Assembly (NCBI RefSeq): GCF_024584805.1
Contig: NZ_CP075715.1
Span: 6,915,526 to 6,979,525, forward strand
Reading direction: 5' to 3'
Source: Streptomyces sp. FIT100
GTDB lineage: Bacteria > Actinomycetota > Actinomycetes > Streptomycetales > Streptomycetaceae
Length of the DNA: 64,000 nt
Shown: positions 25,586-34,048 of the stretch, one piece after another
Numbering within the stretch: position 1 is the stretch's first letter
How the letters are laid out: every line of letters begins with the position of its first letter
Program-made: the position numbers and the translations under genes
The notes under the pieces: generated by a model
The model's input: only the letters and a program-made list of their open reading frames with translations
Databases searched by the model: none
What the model was told of the DNA's origin: nothing

Positions 25586-25614
25586 ATTCTGGGCTCGACC
25601 TGATGGACCGTCAA
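25586..25614 (-). promoter_or_regulatory. Sigma-HrdB-type promoter of the binding-protein gene
   Basis: Read on the minus strand, TTGACG (25614-25609) and CAGAAT (25591-25586) are separated by exactly 17 bases. The predicted transcript would start about 20 bases before the GTG at 25559. The -35 box lies inside the quasi-palindrome TGACGGTCCATCA (25613-25601). Confidence 0.6.
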
Positions 25615-25615
25615 T

Positions 25616-25634
25616 AACTGATGCATCATCAGTT
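25616..25634. promoter_or_regulatory. Probable repressor operator (perfect inverted repeat)
   Basis: AACTGATGCATCATCAGTT is an 8-bp perfect inverted repeat around a 3-base centre. It stands one base from the -35 box of the binding-protein promoter, in unusually AT-rich sequence for this genome. The regulator is not identified. Confidence 0.6.
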
Positions 25635-25655
25635 GCCGGGTGGCGACCCGCCGCG

Positions 25656-27479
25656 TCAGCGGTAGAGCGCGTCGACCTCCGCCGCGTACGCCGTCTCGAT
25701 CGCCTTGCGCTTCAGCTTCAGCGACGGCGTCAGCAGCCCGTGCTCCTCGCTGAAGGGATGCGCCAGTATCCGGAAGGTGCGGATGGACTCGGCCTGAGAC
25801 ACCAGCGTGTTGGCCGCCACCACCGCCCGCCGGATCTCCATCTCCAGATCCGGGTCCCGCACCAGCTCCGCCGGCGCCATCGGCGCCTTGTCGCGCATCG
25901 CCAGCCAGTGGTCAACCGCCTCCTGGTCCACCGTGACCAGCGCCGCGATGTAGGGCCGGTCGTTGCCGACCGCGATGCACTGCGCCACCAGCGGATGCGC
26001 CCGCACCCGCTCCTCCAGGCCGATCGGCGACACGCTCTTGCCGCCGGAGGTCACCAGGATCTCCTTCTTCCGCCCGGTGATCGTGAGATAGCCGTCCTCG
26101 TCGAGCGAGCCCAGGTCGCCGGTGGCCAGCCAGCCGTCGTTGAGCACCGCGTCGGTCGACTTGGGGTCGTTGAGGTAGCCGGAGAAGATCTGCCCCCCGT
26201 TCAGCCACACCTCCCCGTCCTCGGCGATATGCACCGTCGTCCCCGGGATGGGCAGCCCGACCGTGCCGTACTTGGTGCGCTCCGGCGGGTTCGCCGTCGC
26301 CGCCGCGGTCGACTCGGTGAGTCCGTACCCCTCGAAGACGGTGACCCCCGCGCCCTCGAAGAACAGCCCGAGCCGGCGGTCCATGCCCGAGCCGCCGGAC
26401 ATCGCGTGCCGCACCCGGCCGCCCATCGCCGTGCGCACCTTGTGGTAGACGACCTTCTCGAAGAACTGGTGCTGGAGGCGCAGCGCCGCCGAAGGCCCGG
26501 GGCCCAGGCCGAAGGCCCGGTGCTCCAGGGCCTCCGCGTACCGCACCGCCACATCGACGGCCTTGTCGAACGGCCCGGTCTTGCCCTCGGCCTCCGCCTT
26601 GCGCCGGGCCGCGTTGAAGACCTTCTCGAAGATGTACGGCACGGCCAGGATGAACGTCGGCCGGAAGGACACCAGATCGGCGATGAGCGCGGCGGCCTGG
26701 AGCAGCGGCTGATGGCCGAGCTTCACCCGGCCGCGGATCGCCGCGACCTCCACCATCCGCCCGAAGACGTGCGCGAGCGGAAGGAACAGCAGGGTCGCCG
26801 CCTCGTCGCCCGGCCTGGAGTGGAAGACCGGCTCCCAGCGGCCGATGAGCGTGTCGGACTCGTACATGAAGTTGGCGTGTGTGATCACGCACCCCTTGGG
26901 CCGGCCCGTCGTCCCCGAGGTGTAGATCACCGTCGCGATGGACTCGGGCGTGACCGCGCGGCGGTGCCGGTGCACCACGTCCTCGTCGATGTGCGCACCC
27001 GCCGCGACGAGCTCGGCGACGGCGTCCTTGTCCAGCTGCCACAGCCGCTTCAGCCGGGGCAGCCGGTCGATGACCGAGCCGATCGTCATCGCGTGGTCCT
27101 CGTGCTCGACCATGCACGCGGACACCGCGGCGTCGTGCAGCATCCACAGGACCTGCTCGGCGGAGGAGGTGGGGTAGATGGGCACGGACTGGGCGCCGAC
27201 CGTCCACAGCGCGAAGTCGAAGAGCGTCCACTCGTACCGCGTACGGCACATGATCGCGACCCGGTCGCCGAAGCGCACGCCGTGGGCGAGCAGACCCTTC
27301 GCCAGGGCCAGCACCTCGTCCCGGAAAGCGGCGGACGACATGTCGTGCCACTCGCCCGCGTCGTCCTTGCGGCCGAGCGCGACACGGTCGGGATCGCTCA
27401 GGGCGTGGTCGAACACGGCATCCGCCAGCCCGCCGACAGGCGGTGCCATCGCCAGGGGTGGAACCGTGAACTCACGCAA
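25656..27479 (-). CDS. Long-chain fatty acid-CoA ligase (AMP-dependent synthetase)
   Basis: This 607-residue adenylating enzyme would activate fatty acids to acyl-CoA. Conserved motifs are the P-loop TVIYTSGTTGRPKGCVITH, the YGLTEST motif (VFEGYGLTES), the ATP ribose motif GWLATGDLGSLDEDGYL and the hinge/lysine region ITGRKKEILVTSGGKSVSP. It has the size and loop pattern of the FadD15-like long-chain group. TTG 27479 is chosen because AAGGAG lies at good distance and homologues begin REFTVPP at this point. The neighbouring Liv-type operon is on the same strand but has its own promoter. A CCGCCCG-TT-CGGGCGG hairpin at 27528-27543 lies upstream. Confidence 0.9.
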   Translation of the reverse strand: MREFTVPPLAMAPPVGGLADAVFDHALSDPDRVALGRKDDAGEWHDMSSAAFRDEVLALAKGLLAHGVRFGDRVAIMCRTRYEWTLFDFALWTVGAQSVPIYPTSSAEQVLWMLHDAAVSACMVEHEDHAMTIGSVIDRLPRLKRLWQLDKDAVAELVAAGAHIDEDVVHRHRRAVTPESIATVIYTSGTTGRPKGCVITHANFMYESDTLIGRWEPVFHSRPGDEAATLLFLPLAHVFGRMVEVAAIRGRVKLGHQPLLQAAALIADLVSFRPTFILAVPYIFEKVFNAARRKAEAEGKTGPFDKAVDVAVRYAEALEHRAFGLGPGPSAALRLQHQFFEKVVYHKVRTAMGGRVRHAMSGGSGMDRRLGLFFEGAGVTVFEGYGLTESTAAATANPPERTKYGTVGLPIPGTTVHIAEDGEVWLNGGQIFSGYLNDPKSTDAVLNDGWLATGDLGSLDEDGYLTITGRKKEILVTSGGKSVSPIGLEERVRAHPLVAQCIAVGNDRPYIAALVTVDQEAVDHWLAMRDKAPMAPAELVRDPDLEMEIRRAVVAANTLVSQAESIRTFRILAHPFSEEHGLLTPSLKLKRKAIETAYAAEVDALYR

Positions 27480-27717
27480 AGACCTGCTCCTTGTGGCGCT
27501 CCGCACAGCGCCGGTGACGGTACCCCACCGCCCGTTCGGGCGGGAGGGCCTTCAACAACTCGGCACATTTCGCAACGGCGCTGGTCAGCCGCTCATATCC
27601 GGCCAACAGATGGGCGCGCGGGCGCAGTTCTGACTGAAGGGTAAGTGGCGTCCGGAGGAATCTGCACCGAATCTGTACGCGGCCGACACGTGCCGGGTGC
27701 CGCCCGCGGGCCGGCCT

Positions 27718-28608
27718 TCAGCGCGGGCCGGCCGCCGGACGGTGCAGCCGGTCGCCGCCCGCGAGGACCGCCGCGGCGAGCGCGTCCGCCGCCTCCTTGG
27801 TCCCCCGGGGAACGCCCGCCCGGTGGCCGTGGAGCAGGACGAAGTCCACATCCCCCAGCTCGGGAAGGCCCGCCCGCGGCGGAACGGGCGCGAGCCCCGG
27901 CGGGATCAGCCCGCGCGAGTGCGCCATGACACCGAGCCCCGCCCGCGCCGCCGCGACCAGCCCGCTGAGGCTCGCGCTCGTGCACACGATCCGCCAGGGG
28001 CGCCCGTGCGCCTCCAGGACCTCCAGCGCACGGGCGCGGGTGATCCCCGGCGGCGGGAAGACGATCAGCGGAACCGGCCGGTCGGGGTCGAGGCGCAGCT
28101 GAGGAGCGCCGATCCAGGCGAGGGTGTCGTGCCAGACCAGCTCGCCGTGGGTGCCGCCGGCGGGCCGCTTGGCCAGGACGAGGTCGAGCCGGCCGGCCGC
28201 CAGCTGCTCGTGGAGCGTGCCCGAGAGCTCCACCGTCAGCTCCAGGTCGACCTCGGGGTGATCGCGCCGGAACGACTCCAGGATCTCCGGCAGCCGGGTC
28301 AGGACGAAGTCCTCGGACGCGCCGAAGCGGAGCCTCCCGCGCAGCCGGGTCCCGGAGAAGAAGGCCGCCGCGCGCTCGTGCGCCTCCAGGATCGTCCGAG
28401 CGAACCCGAGCATCGCCTCACCGTCCTCGGTGAGCTCCACGCTGTGGGTGTCGCGTGTGAAGAGCTGCCGCCCGCCCGTCGCCTCCTCCAGCCGCCGCAC
28501 ATGCTGGCTGACCGTCGACTGCCGAACACCGAGCCGCCGGGCGGCCTGGGTGAAGCTGAGCGTCTGGGCGACCGCGAGGAACGTACGCAGCTGGGCGGGG
28601 TCGTACAT
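27718..28608 (-). CDS. LysR-family transcriptional regulator
   Basis: The protein has 296 aa. The N-terminal winged helix-turn-helix reads LRTFLAVAQTLSFTQAARRLG then RQSTVSQHVRRLEEATG, the LysR signature. The C-terminal half is the periplasmic-binding-like effector domain. The gene is divergent from a bile acid:sodium symporter-like gene 320 bases away, a recurrent pairing, so that transporter is the probable target. The shared promoter region contains a 192-bp dispersed element (28621-28812), starting only 12 bases from the LysR start codon, which may have displaced the native promoter. Confidence 0.9.
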   Translation of the reverse strand: MYDPAQLRTFLAVAQTLSFTQAARRLGVRQSTVSQHVRRLEEATGGRQLFTRDTHSVELTEDGEAMLGFARTILEAHERAAAFFSGTRLRGRLRFGASEDFVLTRLPEILESFRRDHPEVDLELTVELSGTLHEQLAAGRLDLVLAKRPAGGTHGELVWHDTLAWIGAPQLRLDPDRPVPLIVFPPPGITRARALEVLEAHGRPWRIVCTSASLSGLVAAARAGLGVMAHSRGLIPPGLAPVPPRAGLPELGDVDFVLLHGHRAGVPRGTKEAADALAAAVLAGGDRLHRPAAGPR

Positions 28609-28620
28609 GGCACCAGGCTA

Positions 28621-28812
28621 GGGGGCGTCCGGCGGATCATGCTGGGCTCGCGACGCCCTGCGACTCCGTCTCCCGCGTTGTCGTCGGTCACCGACTCCCC
28701 CGTAGCCCTCCGGGCACGGGAGGGGCCCCACCGCGTTGTCTCCCTCCTCCGCCTTGGATCCGAAGCCCCATGACGCCGCTCGCTGATCCAGCCTGATCCA
28801 CTGGACACCCCC
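28621..28812. repeat. Dispersed inverted-repeat element, copy E (192 bp)
   Basis: The ends GGGGGCGTCCGGCGGATCA (28621-28639) and TGATCCACTGGACACCCCC (28794-28812) form a 19-bp inverted repeat. TA flanks both sides. It is nearly identical to copy A except for a 32-base longer centre containing the stem-loop module GTAGCCCTCCGGGCACGGGA. It occupies most of the LysR/symporter intergenic region. The remaining bases 28813-28928 would hold the symporter promoter. Confidence 0.88.
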
Positions 28813-28928
28813 TAAACGCGCTCATCGCGAACCGTGATGACAGTGAGAGTGGTGTACGGGATTCCCGATCGCCCGGGGTGCGTGGACGATGGAGAGGGCA
28901 CGATCCGAACCGAGAGCAAGTGGAGCAC

Positions 28929-30029
28929 ATGAGCCGCCTCACCCCCCTTCGACCGCCGTCCTGGCTCCCGCTCGACCCGTACATCCTGGCCCTGCTCGCC
29001 ACCGTGCTCCTCGCCGCACTCCTCCCCGCCTCCGGCACGGCGGCGACGGTCGGCGGCGGAGCCGCCACAGGAGCGGTCGCCCTGCTCTTCTTCCTCTACG
29101 GGGCCCGGCTTTCGACCCGTGAGGCGCTGGACGGACTGCGGCACTGGCGGCTCCATCTGACCGTGCTGGCCGCGACCTTCGCGGTCTTCCCGCTCCTCGG
29201 GCTCGCCACGAAGGGGCTCGTGCCCTCGCTCCTCACACCGGCCCTTCACGGCGGTCTGCTCTTCCTGTGCCTCGTGCCGTCGACCATCCAGTCGTCGATC
29301 GCGTTCACGTCGATCGCCCGCGGCAACGTGCCGGCGGCCATCTGCGCCGGCTCCTTCTCCAGCATCGCCGGAATCGTCCTCACCCCGCTGCTGGCGGCGC
29401 TGCTCCTCCGGCAGAGTGCGGGCGGGTTCTCCGCCGACTCGCTGATCCGGATCGTGCTCCAGCTGCTCGTGCCCTTCCTGGCGGGCCAGCTGCTGCGCCG
29501 CTGGACCGCGCCGTTGCTGACCCGGCACAAGAAGCTGCTGGGATACGTGGACCGCGGCTCCATCCTGCTCGTCGTCTACACCGCGTTCAGCGAGGGCATG
29601 GTCGCCGGCGTCTGGCACCAGGTCACGCCCGCGCGGCTGGGGGCGCTGCTGGTCGTCGAGGCGGTGCTGCTCACGGTGATGCTCGCGGTGACGTGGTACG
29701 GGGCGAAGCGGTTCGGCTTCGGGCGGGCGGACCGGATCGCGATCCAGTTCGCCGGGTCGAAGAAGAGCCTGGCCGCGGGGCTGCCGATGGCGAGCGTGCT
29801 GTTCGGGGCGCAGGCGAGTCTGGCGGTGCTGCCGCTCATGCTCTTCCACCAGATGCAGTTGATGGTCTGCGCGGTCATCGCGAAGCGCCGCGCCGGCGAT
29901 CCGGTGGACGAGCCCGTGCCGGAGCTCGTACCGGAGCCCGTGCCCGAGTCCGTGCCCGGGCGGGGGCCCGTGCCCGGGCGGGGGCCCCTCGCCCCGTCGG
30001 AACAGGAGTGCACGGCGGCGCCCCGCTGA
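28929..30029 (+). CDS. Bile acid:sodium symporter (BASS) family protein
   Basis: This 366-residue membrane protein of the BASS/SBF-like family has about nine to ten hydrophobic segments. The conserved core motifs include FLYGARLSTREALDGLRHWR, LVPSTIQSSIAFTSIARGN and FAGSKKSLAAGLPMASVLF. The last two line the substrate and sodium sites in the family. The substrate is unknown; bacterial members move pantoate, keto acids or steroid-like anions. ATG 28929 has GGAG close upstream. The last 40 residues are a low-complexity proline/valine/glutamate repeat (PVPELVPEPVPESVPG). A LysR gene is divergent upstream. Confidence 0.9.
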   Translation: MSRLTPLRPPSWLPLDPYILALLATVLLAALLPASGTAATVGGGAATGAVALLFFLYGARLSTREALDGLRHWRLHLTVLAATFAVFPLLGLATKGLVPSLLTPALHGGLLFLCLVPSTIQSSIAFTSIARGNVPAAICAGSFSSIAGIVLTPLLAALLLRQSAGGFSADSLIRIVLQLLVPFLAGQLLRRWTAPLLTRHKKLLGYVDRGSILLVVYTAFSEGMVAGVWHQVTPARLGALLVVEAVLLTVMLAVTWYGAKRFGFGRADRIAIQFAGSKKSLAAGLPMASVLFGAQASLAVLPLMLFHQMQLMVCAVIAKRRAGDPVDEPVPELVPEPVPESVPGRGPVPGRGPLAPSEQECTAAPR

Positions 30030-30218
30030 CACCGGCCGCCGACAGGGTCGCCGGGGTTCGGCCGCGGCGCACGGAGGCCGGCGCGTGGAGGCCCCCGCGA
30101 CGTCGGTGGCGGCGTTCATCGAGACTTCCGCGGGGCGTTGCCCGGCCAGGGGCAAGGCGCGGACGGTGCCGCTCTAGCGTGCAGGCCGTCACACTCCACC
30201 ACCGCCCGGAGACGCGCC

Positions 30219-31994
30219 ATGCCCACCACCCCGCCTCCCGCCGGAAGACGTACCTTCCTCGCCGCCGCCGGCCTCACCGCGCTCACCGTCGGGGCCGCCG
30301 GAACCGCAGGTTCCGGGACCGCGGTCGCGGCGGGCCGGCCGGCCGGCCACAAGGCCCCCGCGTCCGGCTGGCACAGCGACCCCGACCGCCGCACGTTCAC
30401 GATCGCCGTCATGCCCGACACGCAGTACCTCTTCGACGGCGCCAGCATCAACCCGGAGCCCGTCGAGGCCGCCCTGCGCCACCTCCTCGACCACGCCCAC
30501 GACGAGAACATCGTCTTCCTCTCCCACCTCGGCGACCTCGTCGAGAACGCCAGGGCCGAGGAGTTCGCCCCGCTCAGCAAGGTGTTCGAGCTGCTCGACC
30601 GCCGCCGCGCCGGATACAGCGTCCTCGCCGGCAACCACGACATCGACTCCTCCAAGGACGACCAGCGCGGCCCCAGCGCCTACCTGGACGCCTTCAGTCC
30701 GCAGCGGGCCCGCAGGCTGCCCACCTTCGGCGGTGCGTCCCCCGACGGCTACAACACCTACCACCTGGTCCGCGCCGCCGGCCGCGACTGGCTGGTCCTC
30801 GCGCTCGACTGGCGGCTGTCGCCCGCCGGCTTCACCTGGGCGAACGAGGTGATCGCCCGGCACCCGAAGTGCCCGGTCATCCTCACCACCCACGAGATCC
30901 TGTACGCCGACGAGGCGAGCGCCGAGGCCCGGTTCTCCTCGTACGGCGAGCGGCTCTGGGACGAGCTCATCGCCCGCAACGACCAGATATTCCTCACGCT
31001 CAACGGCCACAACTGGCCCGCCGCCCGCACCACCCGCACGAACGACGCGGGCAACGACGTGCACCTGCACCTCACCAACTACCAGGACCGGTACTACGGC
31101 GGCAGCGCGATGATCCGCCTCTACCGCTTCGACCTCGACCGCAACACCATCGACGTCTCCACCCTCTCCCCGTGGCAGCTCGCCCGCGCCGCCCGCGGCG
31201 ACGCCAACGCCCTGGAGCTCCAGGAGACCGAACTGACCGGCCCCGAGGACCGGTTCTCCGTCGCGATCGACTTCGAGGAGCGCTTCGCCGGCTTCGCGCC
31301 CGTACCGCCCCGGCTCGCCCGCCCCGCCTCCCGCATGCTGCTGCCCGGCACGGTCGCGTACTGGCGCTTCGACACGGGCACCGAGGACGGCGCACCCGTC
31401 GACGGCGGCCTGCGCGTCCGCGACCTCTCCGGCCACGGCAACGACCTGGTCCGCGCCGCCGTCCCCGGCAGCCCCGCCGACGCCCTGCGCTGGTCCGCCG
31501 AGCACCACCCCGACCAGCCCGGCCACGGCAGCCTCCGCTTCGACGCCGCCAAGTCCCCGCTGCGCGGTGCGTTCTTCCGTACGGTGCAGGGCGCGCCGCT
31601 CGACACCGCGACGTTCCCCTCCGGCTTCACCATCGAGGCGTTCTTCAAGCTCCCCGCCGACTGGAACGGTTCCCGCAACGCCTGGGCGGGGATCCTCAGC
31701 CGTCAGGGAACCGTCGGCGCGGCCGGCAAGACCGGCGACCCCGCGGAACCGGTCGTCACCCTCTCCGTCTCCGACGGCCACGGCCTCCAGTGGGCAGCGG
31801 CCCCCCTCAACCAGCCGGGCCTCGTGGGCAGCTGGGGCCATGAGCTCCCGCTCGACCGCTGGTGGCACGTCGCCGTCGTCAACGACGGCCGCCGCAGCAC
31901 GCTGTACGTCGACGGCTGCCCCGTCGTGCGCAACGCGGAAGTCGCCGCCAACGGTCTGACGACCCTCGGACTGTCCTGGCTGTTCGGCGGATAG
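30219..31994 (+). CDS. Secreted metallophosphoesterase with truncated LamG domain
   Basis: The product has 591 aa. A Tat-type signal is present (GRRTFLAAAGLTALTVGAAG). A calcineurin-like phosphoesterase domain follows (VMPDTQYLFDG, FLSHLGDLVEN, LAGNHDIDSS, TTHEILYADE, LNGHNWPAA). From about residue 370 comes a LamG/concanavalin-like domain (VAYWRFDTGTEDG, FTIEAFFKLPADW, LYVDGCPVVRN). The frame stops at TAG 31992-31994 after WLFGG. The next 32 codons in the same frame, to TAG 32091-32093, read EYGGTLDQLFHGWIGDVRV..., exactly the strand that should complete LamG. So a single-base nonsense change, or a sequencing error, truncates the fold. The phosphoesterase domain is intact. Confidence 0.85.
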   Translation: MPTTPPPAGRRTFLAAAGLTALTVGAAGTAGSGTAVAAGRPAGHKAPASGWHSDPDRRTFTIAVMPDTQYLFDGASINPEPVEAALRHLLDHAHDENIVFLSHLGDLVENARAEEFAPLSKVFELLDRRRAGYSVLAGNHDIDSSKDDQRGPSAYLDAFSPQRARRLPTFGGASPDGYNTYHLVRAAGRDWLVLALDWRLSPAGFTWANEVIARHPKCPVILTTHEILYADEASAEARFSSYGERLWDELIARNDQIFLTLNGHNWPAARTTRTNDAGNDVHLHLTNYQDRYYGGSAMIRLYRFDLDRNTIDVSTLSPWQLARAARGDANALELQETELTGPEDRFSVAIDFEERFAGFAPVPPRLARPASRMLLPGTVAYWRFDTGTEDGAPVDGGLRVRDLSGHGNDLVRAAVPGSPADALRWSAEHHPDQPGHGSLRFDAAKSPLRGAFFRTVQGAPLDTATFPSGFTIEAFFKLPADWNGSRNAWAGILSRQGTVGAAGKTGDPAEPVVTLSVSDGHGLQWAAAPLNQPGLVGSWGHELPLDRWWHVAVVNDGRRSTLYVDGCPVVRNAEVAANGLTTLGLSWLFGG

Positions 31995-32093
31995 GAGTAC
32001 GGCGGCACCCTCGACCAGCTCTTCCACGGCTGGATCGGCGACGTCCGCGTCACCGAGCGGGCCCTGCCCGTCGGCGCCTTCATGAACGCCTAG
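31995..32093 (+). pseudogene. Severed C-terminal end of the LamG domain
   Basis: This 32-codon tail is in frame with the preceding gene and separated from it by one TAG codon. It encodes the final LamG strands (GWIGDVRVTERALPVG). It has no start or ribosome site of its own, so it is translated only on readthrough. Confidence 0.7.
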
Positions 32094-32249
32094 CCGGGCG
32101 TGAGATCGGTGCCGAGTGAGCCGAAGGGGCGCGTCACTGTCGAAAGGGAGACTGCGATCGATGTGCGGCTACCGCCGCGTGGGCAGAGGTCCCGAGGAAC
32201 GAGGGACCGAGCACGATCGACCGTCGACAGGGACTGAAGCGCCCCGGTG

Positions 32250-32280
32250 GGGGTCCCCCCGGCCGAAGGCCAGGGGGAGA
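32250..32280. repeat. REP-like palindrome (GGGGGTCCCCCCGGCCGAAGGCC type)
   Basis: Nested inverted repeats of the common Streptomyces type with a GGCCGAAGGCC core. Upstream, GGTCCC ... GGGACC (about 32190-32210) forms another small hairpin. No gene is evident in 32094-32343. Confidence 0.6.
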
Positions 32281-32301
32281 ACCGAGGCTCGAAGAGACAA
32301 G

Positions 32302-32341
32302 GACCCGGCCGGCGCAGGGGGCGCTCCCCGCCGGCCGGGTC
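32302..32341. terminator. Bidirectional hairpin terminator
   Basis: GACCCGGCCGGCG (32302-32314) and its perfect complement (32329-32341) form a 13-bp stem with a 14-base loop. It sits directly beyond the stop of the minus-strand fdhD gene and downstream of the plus-strand phosphoesterase gene. Confidence 0.75.
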
Positions 32342-32343
32342 CG

Positions 32344-33183
32344 TCACACCCCCGTGTGAAGGGCGATGCGCTCCTCGCCCGCGTACACGTTCATGTCCGG
32401 ACCGCGCAGGAAACCGACCAGCGTCAGCCCGGTCTCGGCGGCCAGGTCCACGGCGAGCGACGACGGCGCGGAGACCGCCGCCAGCACCGGCACCCCCGCC
32501 ATCACCGCCTTCTGCGCCAGCTCGAACGAGGCCCGCCCGGACACCAGCAGGATCGCCCGCGACAGCGGCAGCAGACCCTCCCGCAGCGCCCGGCCGACCA
32601 GCTTGTCGACCGCGTTGTGGCGCCCCACGTCCTCGCGGACGTCGAGCGGCTCGCCGTCCTCCGTGAACAGCGCGGCGGCGTGCAGCCCCCCGGTCCGGTC
32701 GAAGACCCGCTGTGCCGCCCGCAGCCGGTCGGGGAGGCCGGACAGCAGCTCGGGCGCGACCCGGACCGGGGGAGTGTCGGCGATCGGATGGCGGGTGGTC
32801 GTGCGCACCGCGTCGAGACTGGCCTTGCCGCACAGACCGCACGACGACGTCGTGTAGACGTTGCGCTCCAGGGTGATGTCGGGGACCGGAACGCCGGGCG
32901 CGAGCTGGACGTCCACCACGTTGTACGTGTTCGACCCGTCGTCCTTTGCGCCCGCGCAGTACACGATCGACCGCACCTCGTCCGCCGAGCCGATCACGCC
33001 CTCGCTGACCAGGAACCCGGCCGCCAGCGCGAAATCGTCACCCGGCGTGCGCATGGTGATCGCCAGCGGCCGGCCGTTCAGCCGGATCTCCAGCGGCTCC
33101 TCCGCCACCAGCGTGTCCGGCCGGGCGGACACGGCCCCGTCCCTGACGCGGATGGTGCGGCGGCGCTCGGTGACCCGTCCCAT
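32344..33183 (-). CDS. fdhD: FdhD sulfurtransferase for formate dehydrogenase
   Basis: FdhD (279 aa) transfers sulfur from the IscS-type desulfurase to the molybdenum cofactor, making formate dehydrogenase active. The sulfur-carrying motif SSCGLCGK is present, with the family regions MRTPGDDFALAAGFL and DVGRHNAVDKLVGRAL. It is the last gene of the formate dehydrogenase operon, starting four bases after the stop of the preceding Fe-S subunit gene. It ends at a strong terminator hairpin. The ATG start at 33183 reads MGRVTERRRTIRV, as expected for the family. Confidence 0.95.
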   Translation of the reverse strand: MGRVTERRRTIRVRDGAVSARPDTLVAEEPLEIRLNGRPLAITMRTPGDDFALAAGFLVSEGVIGSADEVRSIVYCAGAKDDGSNTYNVVDVQLAPGVPVPDITLERNVYTTSSCGLCGKASLDAVRTTTRHPIADTPPVRVAPELLSGLPDRLRAAQRVFDRTGGLHAAALFTEDGEPLDVREDVGRHNAVDKLVGRALREGLLPLSRAILLVSGRASFELAQKAVMAGVPVLAAVSAPSSLAVDLAAETGLTLVGFLRGPDMNVYAGEERIALHTGV

Positions 33184-33187
33184 GTGA

Positions 33188-34048
33188 TCAGTCCCGGTTC
33201 TGTACGTGTGTGAAGCCGAAGCGGCCCTTGATGCAGAGGTTGCCGTGGGTCACCGGGTTGTCGTGCGGAGAGGTGACCTTGACGATCTCATTGTCCTGCA
33301 CGTGCAGGGTCACGTTGCAGCCCACACCGCAGTACGCGCACACCGTCGTCGTCTCCGTCTGCGCCGACTCGTCCCAGGTGCCCGCCGCGCGCATGTCGAA
33401 CTCCGACTTGAACGACAGCGCGCCCGTCGGGCACACCTCGATGCAGTTCCCGCAGTAGACGCAGGCCGACTCGGTGAGCGGGGCGCCGTGCTCGGTGGAG
33501 ATACGGGCGTCGAAACCACGGCCCGCGACCGCGATCGCGAACGTGTTCTGCCACTGCTCACCGCACGCGTCCACGCACTTGTAGCAGAGGATGCACTTGC
33601 TGTAGTCCCGGACATAGAGCTCGTTGTCGACCCTCGGATCCTCCTCGACCCTGGCCGCGTCCTCGCCGAAGCGGCCGGGCTCCGCCCCGTACTCCTCGAT
33701 CCACCCGGCGACACGCGGCGTGGTCGACATGTCGACCGAGGAGGCGAGCAGCTCCAGGACGAGCTTGCGGCTGTGCCGGGCGCGCTCGCTGTCGGTGCGG
33801 ACGCTCATGCCCGGTTCGGCCAGGCGGGAGCAGGCCGGGGCGAGGGTCCGGGCGCCCTCGACCTCGACGACACACACCCGGCAGGCGTTCTTCGGGGTGA
33901 GCGTGTCGCCCTCGCACAGGGTCGGTATGTCCTTGCCCGCGGCCCGGCAGGCATCCAGGACGGTGGCGCCCTCCGGGGCGCGGACGGTCTCCCCGTCCAG
34001 GGTGAACTCGACCAGGCGGCGCGGAAGTCCGAGCGGGACGGTGGTCAT
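33188..34048 (-). CDS. Formate dehydrogenase Fe-S module: 2Fe-2S, two 4Fe-4S and molybdopterin-type Fe4S4 domains
   Basis: The 286-residue protein matches the N-terminal third of NAD-linked formate dehydrogenase alpha subunits. A 2Fe-2S ferredoxin domain uses Cys45, 56, 59 and 73. Two 4Fe-4S clusters are bound by Cys152/155/158/162 and Cys196/199/202/206. The end is the Fe4S4 domain that normally opens the molybdopterin polypeptide, with Cys237/240/244/272 (CAYCGVGC ... LCIKG). It would relay electrons from the molybdenum site to the NuoE/F-like diaphorase. ATG 34048 overlaps the upstream stop (ATGA). The catalytic chain is a separate gene further upstream. Confidence 0.9.
   Translation of the reverse strand: MTTVPLGLPRRLVEFTLDGETVRAPEGATVLDACRAAGKDIPTLCEGDTLTPKNACRVCVVEVEGARTLAPACSRLAEPGMSVRTDSERARHSRKLVLELLASSVDMSTTPRVAGWIEEYGAEPGRFGEDAARVEEDPRVDNELYVRDYSKCILCYKCVDACGEQWQNTFAIAVAGRGFDARISTEHGAPLTESACVYCGNCIEVCPTGALSFKSEFDMRAAGTWDESAQTETTTVCAYCGVGCNVTLHVQDNEIVKVTSPHDNPVTHGNLCIKGRFGFTHVQNRD

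Noticed and set aside
32094-32301. Riboswitch or small RNA between the phosphoesterase gene and fdhD
   Set aside because: Several inverted repeats exist, but none matches a known riboswitch core, and REP-like repeats explain part of them.
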